64,000 bases of DNA from the NCBI GenBank assembly GCA_046351095.1, contig JAXLZC010000001.1, forward strand, positions 558,001 to 622,000. Direction: 5' to 3'. This document shows, in pieces, positions 8,291 through 16,765 of this stretch (its first letter is position 1; each line of letters starts with the position of its first letter). The DNA comes from BQWY01 sp046351095. GTDB lineage: Bacteria > Nitrospirota > Nitrospiria > Nitrospirales > Nitrospiraceae. Under the pieces are notes generated by a model that searched no databases, was not told the DNA's origin, and saw only the letters and a program-made list of their open reading frames with translations. A program made the position numbers and the translations under genes.

Positions 8291-9139
8291 TTACCCGAAT
8301 CGACCGGTGATGTAATCTTCCGTTTGTTTGTTAGCGGGCGTCGTGAACAGCGTTTTCGTCGCGCCGAATTCGATCAACTCGCCGAGGTACATAAAGGCCG
8401 TCCAGTCGGAAACGCGGGCGGCCTGTTGCATGTTGTGGGTGACGATCAGGATCGTGACGTGTTCTTTTAACTTGAGCAACAATTCTTCCACGCTGGCCGT
8501 GGCGATCGGATCCAAGGCGCTCGTCGGCTCGTCCAACAACAGCAACTCGGGGTCGGTGGCCAACGCGCGCGCGATGCAGAGGCGCTGTTGCTGCCCACCC
8601 GAGAGCGACGTGCCGGGTTGTTGGAGGCGATCCTTCACTTCGTCCCAGATCGCGGCCCCGCGTAACGCGCGCTCGACCGTTTCATCGAGTGTGCGTTTAT
8701 CTCCCATGCCGCGCACGCGCAACCCATAGGCCACGTTTTCGTAGATGGACTTCGGGAACGGGTTGGGTTTCTGGAACACCATACCGATCCGCATGCGCAC
8801 GGCAATGGGATCGATCTCCGGCGCGAGAATGTTGTGCCCGTCCGGATACAACACGATCTCGCCTTGGTAACTGGTCCCTGGATAGAGGTCGTGCATGCGG
8901 TTGAAACAGCGCAGCAGCGTCGACTTGCCGCAACCGGACGGCCCGATCAACGAGGTGATCTGGTTGTAGCCGACCAGCAAGGAATTGTTTCGGAGCGCCT
9001 TGTTGGTCCCGTAGAAAAACGACAGATTTTTCGTCTCGGCCTTCAGCTGCGTCGGGACGCTCGGCTGCGGGGGCGTCGACAGGGGTTGCCGGCTGCTCAT
9101 GCGAGCCGCCTGCGGATTCGGTAAGACAGGACTGGGCAT
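8291..9139 (-). CDS. pstB: Phosphate ABC transporter ATP-binding protein PstB
   Basis: 282 residues from the ATG at 9139, which has AGGAG eight bases upstream; longer versions of the frame lack protein-like sequence. Walker A is GPSGCGKST, the Q-loop region FQKPNPFPKSIYENV is typical of PstB, the signature is LSGGQQQR, Walker B is LLLLDEPTSALD, and the switch His is in VTHNMQQA. About 30 polar residues precede the ABC domain. It powers phosphate import with PstC and PstA. It lies 13 bases downstream of pstA and is followed by phoU. Confidence 0.97.
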   Translation of the reverse strand: MPSPVLPNPQAARMSSRQPLSTPPQPSVPTQLKAETKNLSFFYGTNKALRNNSLLVGYNQITSLIGPSGCGKSTLLRCFNRMHDLYPGTSYQGEIVLYPDGHNILAPEIDPIAVRMRIGMVFQKPNPFPKSIYENVAYGLRVRGMGDKRTLDETVERALRGAAIWDEVKDRLQQPGTSLSGGQQQRLCIARALATDPELLLLDEPTSALDPIATASVEELLLKLKEHVTILIVTHNMQQAARVSDWTAFMYLGELIEFGATKTLFTTPANKQTEDYITGRFG

Positions 9140-9152
9140 GGACGTGTCTCCT

Positions 9153-10076
9153 TTACCATGCGATGCGCTTACGCAGCCGGTAGCGCAGGACGATCGCGAC
9201 GGCATTCATTGCAAGGGTGAGAGCCATGAGGACGACGCCGGCGGCCGCCGCGTTCGCCAGGAACGAGGTGCCGGGGCGCGAGACCCACGAAAACATTTGA
9301 ATCGGCAGCGCCGTAAAGGCGGACGACAGCCACCCCATATTGACAAAGGGCGGTTCGGCGCTGATCGGCGCGGGCGGGAGGAACGCGATGAACGTGAGCG
9401 CGCCGATAGTGACGATCGGCGCCGTCTCCCCGATCGCGCGGCTCAAGCCGATGATGACGCCGGTGAGAATGCCCGCCATCGAATAGGGCAACACATGGTG
9501 CCGCATCGTTTGCCATTTGCTGGCGCCCATGCCGTAGGCCGCTTCACGGATTTGTACCGGCACGGCGCGGATCGCTTCGCGCGTCGAGACGATGACGACC
9601 GGCAAAATCAGCAGCGCCAACGTGAGGCCGGCGGTCATGATGCTTGGGCCCATGTTGAACCAGTAGATGAAGGCACCGAGCGCCAACAGCCCGTAGATGA
9701 TCGACGGGACGCCGGCCAAATTGGTCACGGTCACTTCGATCAAATGGGTCGACCAATTCCGCGGCGCATATTCTTCCAAATAGATCCCGGCGGCGACGCC
9801 GATCGGCACCCCGGCCAACATCGTCACGAGCATGATCAAGCAGGTGCCGACCCAAGCCGACAGAATGCCCGCCTCGCCCGGACGCCGAGACGGAAACGAC
9901 GTGAGGAAATTCCACGTGAGGCGCGGCAGACCGTCCCAGAGCAGTTGCGCCATGAGCGCGAGGAGCACGGTCACGGCGACCGTTAAGGTCGCCATGCCGA
10001 AGAGCACGAAAGCTCGTTCGGTGAGCTTGCGGCGGCGCAGGTGGCGCGCCGCCTCACCTGTCATCAAGGATGTCAT
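9153..10076 (-). CDS. pstA: Phosphate ABC transporter permease PstA
   Basis: 307 residues from the ATG at 10076, whose A is also the last base of the pstC stop codon (TGATG), a sign of coupled translation. Six transmembrane segments; a cytoplasmic loop has the EAA-like signature with REAAYGMGASKWQT, followed by SRAIGETAPI. A long N-terminal in-frame extension seen upstream lies inside pstC and is not coding. It forms the membrane channel with PstC. Confidence 0.96.
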   Translation of the reverse strand: MTSLMTGEAARHLRRRKLTERAFVLFGMATLTVAVTVLLALMAQLLWDGLPRLTWNFLTSFPSRRPGEAGILSAWVGTCLIMLVTMLAGVPIGVAAGIYLEEYAPRNWSTHLIEVTVTNLAGVPSIIYGLLALGAFIYWFNMGPSIMTAGLTLALLILPVVIVSTREAIRAVPVQIREAAYGMGASKWQTMRHHVLPYSMAGILTGVIIGLSRAIGETAPIVTIGALTFIAFLPPAPISAEPPFVNMGWLSSAFTALPIQMFSWVSRPGTSFLANAAAAGVVLMALTLAMNAVAIVLRYRLRKRIAW

Positions 10077-11074
10077 CAGTAGACCTCCCGAAAGCGTGTG
10101 CGGAGCACGTGCCCGAGGATGTTGAAGGCCAAGGTCATGAGGCAGAGGACCAAGCCGGCCGCAAAAATACTTTGATACCCCAGGCTGCCGTGCGGAAGGT
10201 CGCCGAGTGCCACTTGCACGATGTACGCGGTAATCGTCGCGGCCGGTTCCATGGGATTCCACGTGAGGATCGGATTCTGGCCCGCCGCAATCGCGACGAC
10301 CATCGTTTCGCCGACCGCGCGCGAGACGGCCAACACGTAGGCGGCGACGATGCCGGATGCGGCCGCCGGCGCCACCACACGTAACGACGTCTGCAAACGC
10401 GTCGCGCCCATTCCCGCCGACGATTCGCGCAGCGCCATCGGCACGGCGCGCATTGCATCTTCGCTCAAGGAAATCACGAAGGGCATGATCATGATGCCGA
10501 TCACCAGCCCTGGGCCAAGCATGTTGAAGCCCGGCAGGTCCTGGATGAATCGCTGCAGCGTCGGCGTGACGACGAGCAGCGCGAAGTATCCGTACACGAC
10601 GGTCGGCACCGCGCCTAGTAATTCGAGCACCGGCTTGATGGCTTCACGCAACCAGGGCGGCGCAAACTCTGACAAGTACAAGGCCGCCACGGTGCCGAAC
10701 GGAATGGCCACCGCCAATCCGACCAAGCTGGTCACTAGCGTCCCGGCCACCAGTGGGAGAATCCCGAAGTGCGCGTCGGCGAACAGCGGTGTCCAGAGTG
10801 TGTCGGTGAAAAAGTCCCAGAGGGACACGTGTTGAAAAAACGAGAGGGATTCGTAGAGCAGGACGATGATAATGGCGGCCGTGATCAACACGGAGAGACT
10901 CGCGGCCGCCAATAGGCCCGCTTCGATCGACCATTCGGAGAGGCGTCGCAGCCATCGCCCGCGCAGCAGCAAGCTGACCTGCGGCATCGACGGCTGCGGT
11001 GCCTTCAAGAAACCCGACTCTGTCGTGGTCGCACTAGATTCCATACGATGAAAGAGATCGAGTCTCTGCTCCAT
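10076..11074 (-). CDS. pstC: Phosphate ABC transporter permease PstC
   Basis: 332 residues, with several hydrophobic helices. The loop RESSAGMGATRLQTSLR and the following SRAVGETMVV match the PstC/PstA permease signature. The N-terminal 45 residues before the first helix are polar; the start could instead be the ATG at 11044. The gene follows pstS by 18 bases and overlaps pstA by one base, forming the channel half of the high-affinity phosphate importer in the inner membrane. Confidence 0.95.
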   Translation of the reverse strand: MEQRLDLFHRMESSATTTESGFLKAPQPSMPQVSLLLRGRWLRRLSEWSIEAGLLAAASLSVLITAAIIIVLLYESLSFFQHVSLWDFFTDTLWTPLFADAHFGILPLVAGTLVTSLVGLAVAIPFGTVAALYLSEFAPPWLREAIKPVLELLGAVPTVVYGYFALLVVTPTLQRFIQDLPGFNMLGPGLVIGIMIMPFVISLSEDAMRAVPMALRESSAGMGATRLQTSLRVVAPAAASGIVAAYVLAVSRAVGETMVVAIAAGQNPILTWNPMEPAATITAYIVQVALGDLPHGSLGYQSIFAAGLVLCLMTLAFNILGHVLRTRFREVY

Positions 11075-11092
11075 ATCTTTCGTCGGACTGCG

Positions 11093-12172
11093 TTAGTGTT
11101 TCGGCTCGCGTGCCAATACCTCGTCGATCGAAATGCCCACTTCCGGCACGCCGCCGAACCCCGTCCCCGTCTTGCCGGCATTCACCCGTTCCAGGTCATG
11201 CTTGTAGGCACGCGCTGGGAGGGCCATGTAGTGGACTTCCTGGACGAGTGCCGCCACTTCTTTCAGGTAAAACTCGACGAACTGCTTCACTTCCTGGCGT
11301 TTTAAGGACGATTCTTTCACGTAAATGAAGAGCGGTCGCGACAGCGGTTGGTACGTGCCGTTGAGCACGTGCTCCTCGGTCGGCTCGACCGGCCCCTTGC
11401 CGTTGTCGATGGCGACGGCACGGAAGCGCTTCGCGTGCGGGGCGAAGTAGGCGTAGGGAATGTACCCAAGGGCCGACTTGTTACTGGCGACACCCTGAAC
11501 GAGCACGTTGTCGTCTTCGCTGCCCGTATAGTCCCCGCGGCTGGCCTTGGCCTTCCCGACGATGGCTTCGGTGAAGTAGTCGAAGGTGCCGGAGTCTGAT
11601 CCAGCGCCGAACAGGGCCAAGGGGAGATCCGGCCACTCCGGACGAATCTGGTTCCACTTGGTGACCTTGCCTTGCGCAGCCGGCTCCCACATCTTCTTCA
11701 GGTCGGGAATCGTCGCAGACTGCAACCAGGTATTTTGGTTGTTCACGACGACCGTGAGGGCGTCGAACGCGATCGGTAATTCGATGTATTTGATGTCGCT
11801 TGCGCGACAGAGTTCAATTTCTTCTTTCAAAATGGGACGGGACGCATCCGAGATATCCGTTTCGCCGCGGCAGAACTTTTTGAATCCGCCGCCGGTTCCT
11901 GAAATCCCTACCGTCACCCGCACGGCGCCCTTCGTAAATTTCTGAAACTCTTCGGCCACCGCCTCGGTCACCGGGTAGACGGTGCTGGAGCCGTCGATCT
12001 TGATGAAGGTCGTATCTGCCGCCGGGGCTTGTGCCTCCAGCGCGAGTGAGCCGAACAACGCGAGGCCAATCGCGAGCGATGCCCGCTGCCACGAGGTGTG
12101 GGGACGGGACTGTACACGCCGAGCATCCTGAGGCATGGATCGATCGTCGAGACCTGTGTTGCAGCAATACAT
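11093..12172 (-). CDS. pstS: Phosphate-binding protein PstS
   Basis: 359 residues from the ATG at 12172, which has AAAGGAG four bases upstream. A polar leader of about 30 residues precedes a hydrophobic signal core (SLAIGLALFGSLALEAQA), so the signal peptide is unusually long, or translation starts at the ATG at 12136. The mature protein starts with IKIDGSSTVYPVTEAVAEEF and has GISGTGGGFKKFCRGETDI and GAGSDSGTFDYFTEAI, the two ligand-loop motifs of this PstS subclass (the SphX/PBP-like-2 type). It captures phosphate in the periplasm. It is the first gene of pstSCAB-phoU-ppk. The PstS-like protein at the left edge belongs to the same family but is a separate locus. Confidence 0.95.
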   Translation of the reverse strand: MYCCNTGLDDRSMPQDARRVQSRPHTSWQRASLAIGLALFGSLALEAQAPAADTTFIKIDGSSTVYPVTEAVAEEFQKFTKGAVRVTVGISGTGGGFKKFCRGETDISDASRPILKEEIELCRASDIKYIELPIAFDALTVVVNNQNTWLQSATIPDLKKMWEPAAQGKVTKWNQIRPEWPDLPLALFGAGSDSGTFDYFTEAIVGKAKASRGDYTGSEDDNVLVQGVASNKSALGYIPYAYFAPHAKRFRAVAIDNGKGPVEPTEEHVLNGTYQPLSRPLFIYVKESSLKRQEVKQFVEFYLKEVAALVQEVHYMALPARAYKHDLERVNAGKTGTGFGGVPEVGISIDEVLAREPKH

Positions 12173-12286
12173 ACAACTCCTTTGCTCGCCTGGTTGTGGA
12201 ATGCCTGTCTTTCGATCGCCTCCAGTACACACAACCGGCATTGCTCCACCGTGTCTGGAACCTCAAGGTTCTGTTAACTCTGGATC

Positions 12287-12308
12287 GTGGTCTGATTTGT
12301 GGTCTGAT
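12287..12308. promoter_or_regulatory. Direct repeat upstream of pstS and psiE, candidate operator
   Basis: Two exact copies of GTGGTCTGAT (12287-12296 and 12299-12308) separated by two bases, a 12-base period. Immediately next comes the inverted repeat ACATCG-6 nt-CGATGT (12310-12327). The site lies about 115 bases upstream of the pstS start and 149 bases before psiE, in the divergent promoter region. Direct repeats are how PhoB-like regulators bind, but the sequence and spacing (12, not 11) do not match the E. coli Pho box. Function is inferred from position only. Confidence 0.45.
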
Positions 12309-12456
12309 CACATCGACGACGCGATGTAACAGGACACTGAGACACCGTTGACACACCTGGAATGGGTGCTGCGTAGCCTTCCTACGAGAGACACAGCGAC
12401 AGATGCCGAACGATGTCGGTCGATGGAACAGCCGACGTGGAAGGGACTGGAACTCG

Positions 12457-12987
12457 ATGACGAAGAGAGCGCAGTGGGTTGCTGGACGGCCCGCCTATTG
12501 GCCCGAGCGCGAACAGGGATCCATCTGGACCACCTGGGATGTGGTGCATGTCTGGACGAAGGGGATCCAGATCGTTCTCAGCCTGCTGATCTTTACGATC
12601 CTCGTCGCACTGGTCGGCGGCGTCGCAAAGACGTTGTACGACGTGGCGCTTCTACAGACTCTGTCGGTGGCGAATGCGTTGCGACACGTCATTATCGATG
12701 CTTTGACCCTGCTTGCCCTTGTTGAAGTCTTCAAGACGACGTTGACGTATCTCTCTGAAGGCCGCGTTAAAGTCACATTTATCGTCGATACAATTCTTGT
12801 GGTGATGTTGACCGAAGTGCTCTCCGAATGGTTCCAGGGTGCGGAGATACATCGCTGGTGGTTACTCGCGGGCATCTTGGGATTGTTGACGGTCATCCGC
12901 GTCATGGCGGTCACATTTTCTCCGGCGCCGAAGTACACGCCTGACGCCGTGGCCGAGCCGGATGAGCCGGTGCATCTCGGGGTGTAG
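12457..12987 (+). CDS. PsiE-family membrane protein
   Basis: 176 residues if started at the ATG at 12457; a start at 12403 would add 18 polar residues. Four transmembrane helices are evident (for example IQIVLSLLIFTILVALVGGV and IVDTILVVMLTEVL). The pattern HVIIDALTLLALVEVFKT and the short C-terminal polar tail fit the phosphate-starvation-inducible PsiE family. PsiE proteins are inner-membrane proteins induced by low phosphate in E. coli, of unknown biochemical role. The divergent position next to pstS fits shared phosphate control. Confidence 0.8.
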   Translation: MTKRAQWVAGRPAYWPEREQGSIWTTWDVVHVWTKGIQIVLSLLIFTILVALVGGVAKTLYDVALLQTLSVANALRHVIIDALTLLALVEVFKTTLTYLSEGRVKVTFIVDTILVVMLTEVLSEWFQGAEIHRWWLLAGILGLLTVIRVMAVTFSPAPKYTPDAVAEPDEPVHLGV

Positions 12988-13018
12988 GTCGTTGCGGATG
13001 ATGGGAAGGGACGCGAGC

Positions 13019-13091
13019 CAGGCGCTTCCCCTCCACCTTCGGGCCCCGTCGGGCCTCGCAGTGCCTCCGATGGCGCCTGAAGGGTCTTTTT
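13019..13091 (+). terminator. Long hairpin with T-run after psiE
   Basis: CAGGCGC (13019-13025) pairs with GCGCCTG (13073-13079), enclosing GC-rich sequence that can fold further (GGGCCCCGTCGGGCC region). TCTTTTT follows at 13085-13091. It lies 31 bases after the psiE stop and 83 bases before the next start. A terminator is the simplest reading, with an attenuator for the next gene as an alternative. Confidence 0.5.
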
Positions 13092-13173
13092 CCAGTGGGT
13101 GGTTCGCTCGACAACGGGCGAGCGTGTTGGTGAGGTGGGGTTGTTCGTAGTCTTCACACAAAGGAGGTGTGAC

Positions 13174-13407
13174 ATGACGGGAGAATGCACGACGACGGAA
13201 ACGCGCATTCTGGATGTGTTGGAACGGAATCCTGGGCAGCGGTTTACACTCGAATCGCTGGTGGCCCAGGTTCCCGAGTCGAGCTGGGGCGCCGTGTTTT
13301 TGGCCGTCGATCGACTCAGTCGGCGAGGCGCGATTCGGCTTGGGCGTAACGGATTCGATTATGTGGTGAGCGCGGCGAACTCGCTCGCCGGTTGCGGCGT
13401 CGAGTAG
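13174..13407 (+). CDS. Small winged-helix-like protein next to ppx
   Basis: 77 residues. The ATG at 13174 has the near-perfect ribosome binding site AAGGAGG seven bases upstream, so this start is much better than the upstream in-frame ATG at 13099. The sequence reads as a compact winged helix: helix ETRILDVLERNP, a second helix-turn LESLVAQVPESSWGAVFLAVDRLSRRG, then a two-stranded wing IRLGRNGFDYVV. No metal-binding or effector domain is present. It could be a DNA-binding regulator of ppx or of the phosphate genes, but similar small domains also mediate protein contacts. It precedes the exopolyphosphatase gene by about 130 bases. Confidence 0.75.
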   Translation: MTGECTTTETRILDVLERNPGQRFTLESLVAQVPESSWGAVFLAVDRLSRRGAIRLGRNGFDYVVSAANSLAGCGVE

Positions 13408-13538
13408 CCGATCGGTTCACCTCGGTCCTCGCGCGCCGCGCGCTGACTGCTTTTGCATCGACGGTTGTTGTGTCGAATCGGCGACTGCGCTATTCTAGAA
13501 ACAGTGCAGTCGTGTTCTTCCCGCCTGCCTCCAGATCC

Positions 13539-15092
13539 ATGGCCAAACTCGGCGTCCTCGACATCGGAACGAACTCCATCCACCTCGTGCTCGCCGAGGT
13601 GCAGTCCGATTTTTCTTATAAGATCGTCGATCGGTACAAAGACATGACCCGCTTGGGCGACGGGACGTTTGCATCTAAACGTCTGTCTCCCGAAGCGATG
13701 ACGCGCGGCGTCCATGTCATCCAGAACATGGTGCGGCTCGCGCGCAACAAAGGCTTCGACCAGATCCGTGCCGTGGCGACCAGCGCGGTGCGCGAAGCGC
13801 GGAACGGCGGCGAGTTCTTGCGGATGGTCTTGAAGCAGGCGAAACTGCGTGTACGTGTTATCACCGGTGAAGAAGAAGCACGGCTTATTTTCCTCGGTGT
13901 GCAACATGGCCTCGCCCTCCCCGACCGTCCGGTCGTCGTCGTGGATATCGGCGGCGGGTCCGTCGAACTCGTGGCGGGCACTCGGCAAGGTATTTTGAAG
14001 GGCGTCAGTCTCAAGTTAGGCGCCATTCGGTTGGCCGACCTCTGCGTGCCGAAAGCGCCGCCGTCGAAAAAAATGTATCGCGCGCTCACCGACCTTGTGC
14101 AGAAGGAATTACGCGGGGCCCTGAGCAGTTTCCCCACGAAGCGGTTCGACAAGATCGTGGCCACCTCCGGCATGGCGACGAACCTGGCCGAAGTGATCGC
14201 CTTGCGCGAATTCGGCAAGCCGATGCCGCAGGCAAATTTGACGACCGTGGCGCGGAAACACATGCACGCGGTCGAAAGGCAGTTGGCCAAGTCGAGCGTC
14301 AAAGAGCGGCTCCGTATTCCCGGATTGGACCCGCGCCGCGCCGATACCCTGTTCCCCGCGGCCACGGTTTTGCGTGTGTTGATGGAAGAGCTCGACCACG
14401 ACGAACTGACGATTTGCGACAAGGCCCTGCGTGAAGGAATTCTGTTCGATTTCGTGGCGCGGCACCGCGAGCGCATCGAGGCCGAGCAGGCCATTCCGGA
14501 TGTGCGCCGAAGGAACGTGATGTCGTTGGCGCAACGCTGCCGCAGTCAGGCCGCGCACAGCCAACACATCGCCAAGCTCGCGCTGCAACTATTCGATCAG
14601 ACGCGCTCGATCCATGGCCTCGGCCGACGCGAACGCGAATGGCTGGAGTATTCAGCCCTGCTGCACGACATCGGGTACCTGATCAATCCGCGGCAGCATC
14701 ACAAACATGCCTACTACTTAATTGCGCATAGCGATATGTCGGGATTTGCGGCGGAGGAAATCGAGGTGCTGGCGAATGTCGCCCGCTATCATCGTCGCGC
14801 CCCCCCGAGTAAAAAGCATAAGGAATTCTCCGGTCTTTCTAGGGAACTGCAAGCCGTCGTGCGGACGTTGAGTGCGTTTCTGCGCGTGGCCGACGCCTTG
14901 GACCGCAGTCAGTTCGGCGTCGTGCGGCAGGTCGATGTCTCAGGCCGCAGCACGCTGACGCTCCGTGCCCTGACCTCAGGCGATGCGGAATTGGAATTGT
15001 GGGCCGCGCGCGAACGGATGGAGTTGCTGGAGCAAGTGCTCGGGCGGAAAGTTATCTGCGAGGCTCAACGCCGCCGCGGGGCTGTCGCGTAA
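13539..15092 (+). CDS. ppx: Exopolyphosphatase, Ppx/GppA family with HD domain
   Basis: 517 residues from the ATG at 13539; earlier in-frame codons give Arg-rich non-protein-like sequence. The N-terminal 310 residues are the actin-like Ppx/GppA fold: LGVLDIGTNSIHLVL (phosphate 1), ATSAVREARNG, VVVDIGGGSVELV (phosphate 2) and VATSGMATNLAE. The C-terminal 190 residues hold an HD-like hydrolase domain, with LLHDIGYL and a His-rich stretch RQHHKHAYYLI followed by VARYHRR, the arrangement of long exopolyphosphatases. It degrades polyphosphate from the end, or hydrolyses pppGpp; the two activities cannot be told apart from sequence. It is divergent in function from ppk on the same island. Confidence 0.93.
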   Translation: MAKLGVLDIGTNSIHLVLAEVQSDFSYKIVDRYKDMTRLGDGTFASKRLSPEAMTRGVHVIQNMVRLARNKGFDQIRAVATSAVREARNGGEFLRMVLKQAKLRVRVITGEEEARLIFLGVQHGLALPDRPVVVVDIGGGSVELVAGTRQGILKGVSLKLGAIRLADLCVPKAPPSKKMYRALTDLVQKELRGALSSFPTKRFDKIVATSGMATNLAEVIALREFGKPMPQANLTTVARKHMHAVERQLAKSSVKERLRIPGLDPRRADTLFPAATVLRVLMEELDHDELTICDKALREGILFDFVARHRERIEAEQAIPDVRRRNVMSLAQRCRSQAAHSQHIAKLALQLFDQTRSIHGLGRREREWLEYSALLHDIGYLINPRQHHKHAYYLIAHSDMSGFAAEEIEVLANVARYHRRAPPSKKHKEFSGLSRELQAVVRTLSAFLRVADALDRSQFGVVRQVDVSGRSTLTLRALTSGDAELELWAARERMELLEQVLGRKVICEAQRRRGAVA

Positions 15093-15128
15093 CGAACGAT
15101 GCCGCTTCGGTTGTGCCCTGCCGTTTGC

Positions 15129-15632
15129 CTACACATCCTTCAAGCTTCGCAGTATCGATGGGCGTAGCCACCAGTCGAGCTGTCCTTTGCCAGACATCGG
15201 TACATCGTCGAATGTGATGCAGCAGGCCCCGGCCTTGCGGAAGGCAAGGTTCGTCGTCGACTTGCCGAACAGGAAGAGACCCGCTAAGGCCCCAAGTAGC
15301 GGCTCGTGTCCCACACAGACTACGCAGGTTTTCTTCCCGAGCTTTTCGAGCAGCGCCAGGACGTCCTCCGGTTTACGGTCTGGCGTCAATTCGTCGCAAA
15401 TCTGAATCGCCCGCTTGCAGCCGAGTGCCTGATGCACGATCTCAGCCGTTTCGTGCGCCCGCGTAAACGGACTGGACAGCAATGCCGTCGGCTTGATGCC
15501 GAGCGCCGCGAGGCCTTCTGCCGCCTCACGCGTCTTGGCGCGGCCTTTTTCCGTGAGCGGGCGCAACGCCTCCTCGCCTTGCCATTCCTCCGGCTCCACA
15601 GCAATCCCATGCCGCATCAAAATGAATTCCAT
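15129..15632 (-). CDS. sixA: Phosphohistidine phosphatase SixA-like
   Basis: 167 residues from the ATG at 15632. It is a short histidine-phosphatase-superfamily protein: the catalytic motif LMRHGIAVEP is at the N-terminus, LTEKGRAKTREAA follows, then SSPFTRAHETAEI and a second catalytic His in VCVGHEPLLG. SixA removes phosphate from phosphohistidine proteins in the cytoplasm. It is convergent with ppx with 36 bases between. Polyphosphate or nucleotide phosphatase activity is an alternative; the family is certain, the substrate is not. Confidence 0.88.
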   Translation of the reverse strand: MEFILMRHGIAVEPEEWQGEEALRPLTEKGRAKTREAAEGLAALGIKPTALLSSPFTRAHETAEIVHQALGCKRAIQICDELTPDRKPEDVLALLEKLGKKTCVVCVGHEPLLGALAGLFLFGKSTTNLAFRKAGACCITFDDVPMSGKGQLDWWLRPSILRSLKDV

Positions 15633-15918
15633 CGTGCCGCTCCTCGGTAAGAGACGCAGCAGTCTACCACGCACCGCAAGGCGAGCAAATGGTCTGTGCC
15701 GTTGTCCCGAAATATCGACGGCACCAATGTCAAGTTCACCCTACTGCAATCTGCTAATCCAAAATCTCTAAGCAGCCTTGTATTTCAAACTTCGGCCATC
15801 AATAAATACAGGGGTTGCCATGAAGAGGTGCTACTTAGCAAAGGCAGGCAAGATTGTGCAGTACCTGCGAAGACAGCCGCGAGACATTACGGAGAGGGAT
15901 TAGCTAACTGTCTTGGGC
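15633..15918. other. AT-richer intergenic region without a clear gene
   Basis: 286 bases between the SixA-like gene and a small membrane-protein gene. Base composition turns visibly AT-richer from about 15,720. The only plausible reading frame is a 27-residue one (15820-15903), without a good ribosome binding site. I see no tRNA, repeat pair or terminator with T-run. Confidence 0.4.
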
Positions 15919-16128
15919 TCATCGTTTAGATCGACTTACCCTCTCTCTTAGGAGACGAACAATATGATGGGCGTGAAGGATAATCCCAATGACAGCAATA
16001 CCCCAACCGACTACCATCATCCAATAGCTGGTAGTGGAGGCAGTAGGTGAGAAATAGAAGGCAATCGCCGTGCCTGATACAAATAGTGCAGCTCCAACGG
16101 CCATGAGGGTAAGACTGTAGGTCTTCAT
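15919..16128 (-). CDS. Small membrane protein, two helices
   Basis: 69 residues from the ATG at 16128 (a GTG two codons earlier is possible). Two transmembrane helices are clear: TLMAVGAALFVSGTAIAFYF and WMMVVGWGIAVIGIILHAHH, with a basic C-terminal tail RLLRERVSRSKR that would stay in the cytoplasm. I know no family. It lies 24 bases downstream of another membrane-protein gene and shares its lower GC content, so the two probably form an operon acquired together. Confidence 0.65.
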   Translation of the reverse strand: MKTYSLTLMAVGAALFVSGTAIAFYFSPTASTTSYWMMVVGWGIAVIGIILHAHHIVRLLRERVSRSKR

Positions 16129-16152
16129 GTCCACGCTGAACAGAATTGGCTC

Positions 16153-16500
16153 CTATGAGCCTGCACCGTGCATGGTGCAGCGCCAGAGCAATGCGGCTGT
16201 ATTCACATACGCATAAGTCGCAAGCAGTACTGGAAGTAGAATCGCGAAAGAAAATGTAATGAGGTGGCGAACTCTGGCTCGTTCAAACTCCTGAAGGTCT
16301 TCCTTCACAATTGCCTCACGCCATTTGTAGAAAAATGGCAACTGACTTCTATAAATGAGACTGCTCGGATACTTTCCTTTTGTTCCTCTGGAAAGTCCGC
16401 CTTGCAGCGCCCACACTGAAATTCCAACCATTAGGATAAAATAGGCTGCAAGTGAAAGGTCGGCCACCGTCATCAGCGTCGCTGTTCCGTCCAGTAGCAT
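16153..16500 (-). CDS. Membrane protein of unknown function
   Basis: 115 residues if started at the ATG at 16500 (GGGGAA upstream); ATGs at 16515 and 16539 would lengthen the N-terminus. Helices: VADLSLAAYFILMVGISVWA near the N-terminus and LITFSFAILLPVLLATYAYV near the C-terminus, with a cytoplasmic or periplasmic loop of about 45 residues between, rich in charged residues (FYKWREAIVKEDLQEFERAR). Codon usage and GC are lower than in the flanking genes. No family recognised, and no neighbour suggests a role. Confidence 0.65.
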   Translation of the reverse strand: MLLDGTATLMTVADLSLAAYFILMVGISVWALQGGLSRGTKGKYPSSLIYRSQLPFFYKWREAIVKEDLQEFERARVRHLITFSFAILLPVLLATYAYVNTAALLWRCTMHGAGS

Positions 16501-16751
16501 ATGCGTTCCCCGCATGAGTAAGTATCTCGCCAGCAGCAAATGGCCTTGAGTTCTTGAATGTCGGGTGCCTACTCCGTTGCGGAGATGCGTGAGTAGTTTG
16601 AGAAGTTGCTAATGGCGAACTTCAGCCTATTCCAGCCCAGCTGGGTCGGGGAATCGTTTGCATCGTGACTGGCGCTGCTAGCTGCCAGCGGATAGTGGGT
16701 CATCCCATGCCCCCTGCTTCGCTAGATTCCGTCCAGGGATGTATCTTGGAT

Positions 16752-16765
16752 CGTTGCTAGCAACG
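16752..16765. repeat. Perfect 14-bp palindrome at an operon end
   Basis: CGTTGCTAGCAACG is its own reverse complement and spans the stop codon of the ExeA-like ATPase gene. It could stabilise the 3' end of the polysaccharide operon mRNA or be a chance palindrome; no T-run follows. Confidence 0.35.

Noticed and set aside
9140..9205. Longer N-terminus for PstB
   Set aside because: The ATG at 9139 has a good ribosome binding site; the extra residues lie at the pstA end and lack similarity.
15820..15903. 27-residue frame between sixA and the small membrane protein
   Set aside because: No ribosome binding site, no hydrophobic or other clear pattern; likely chance.
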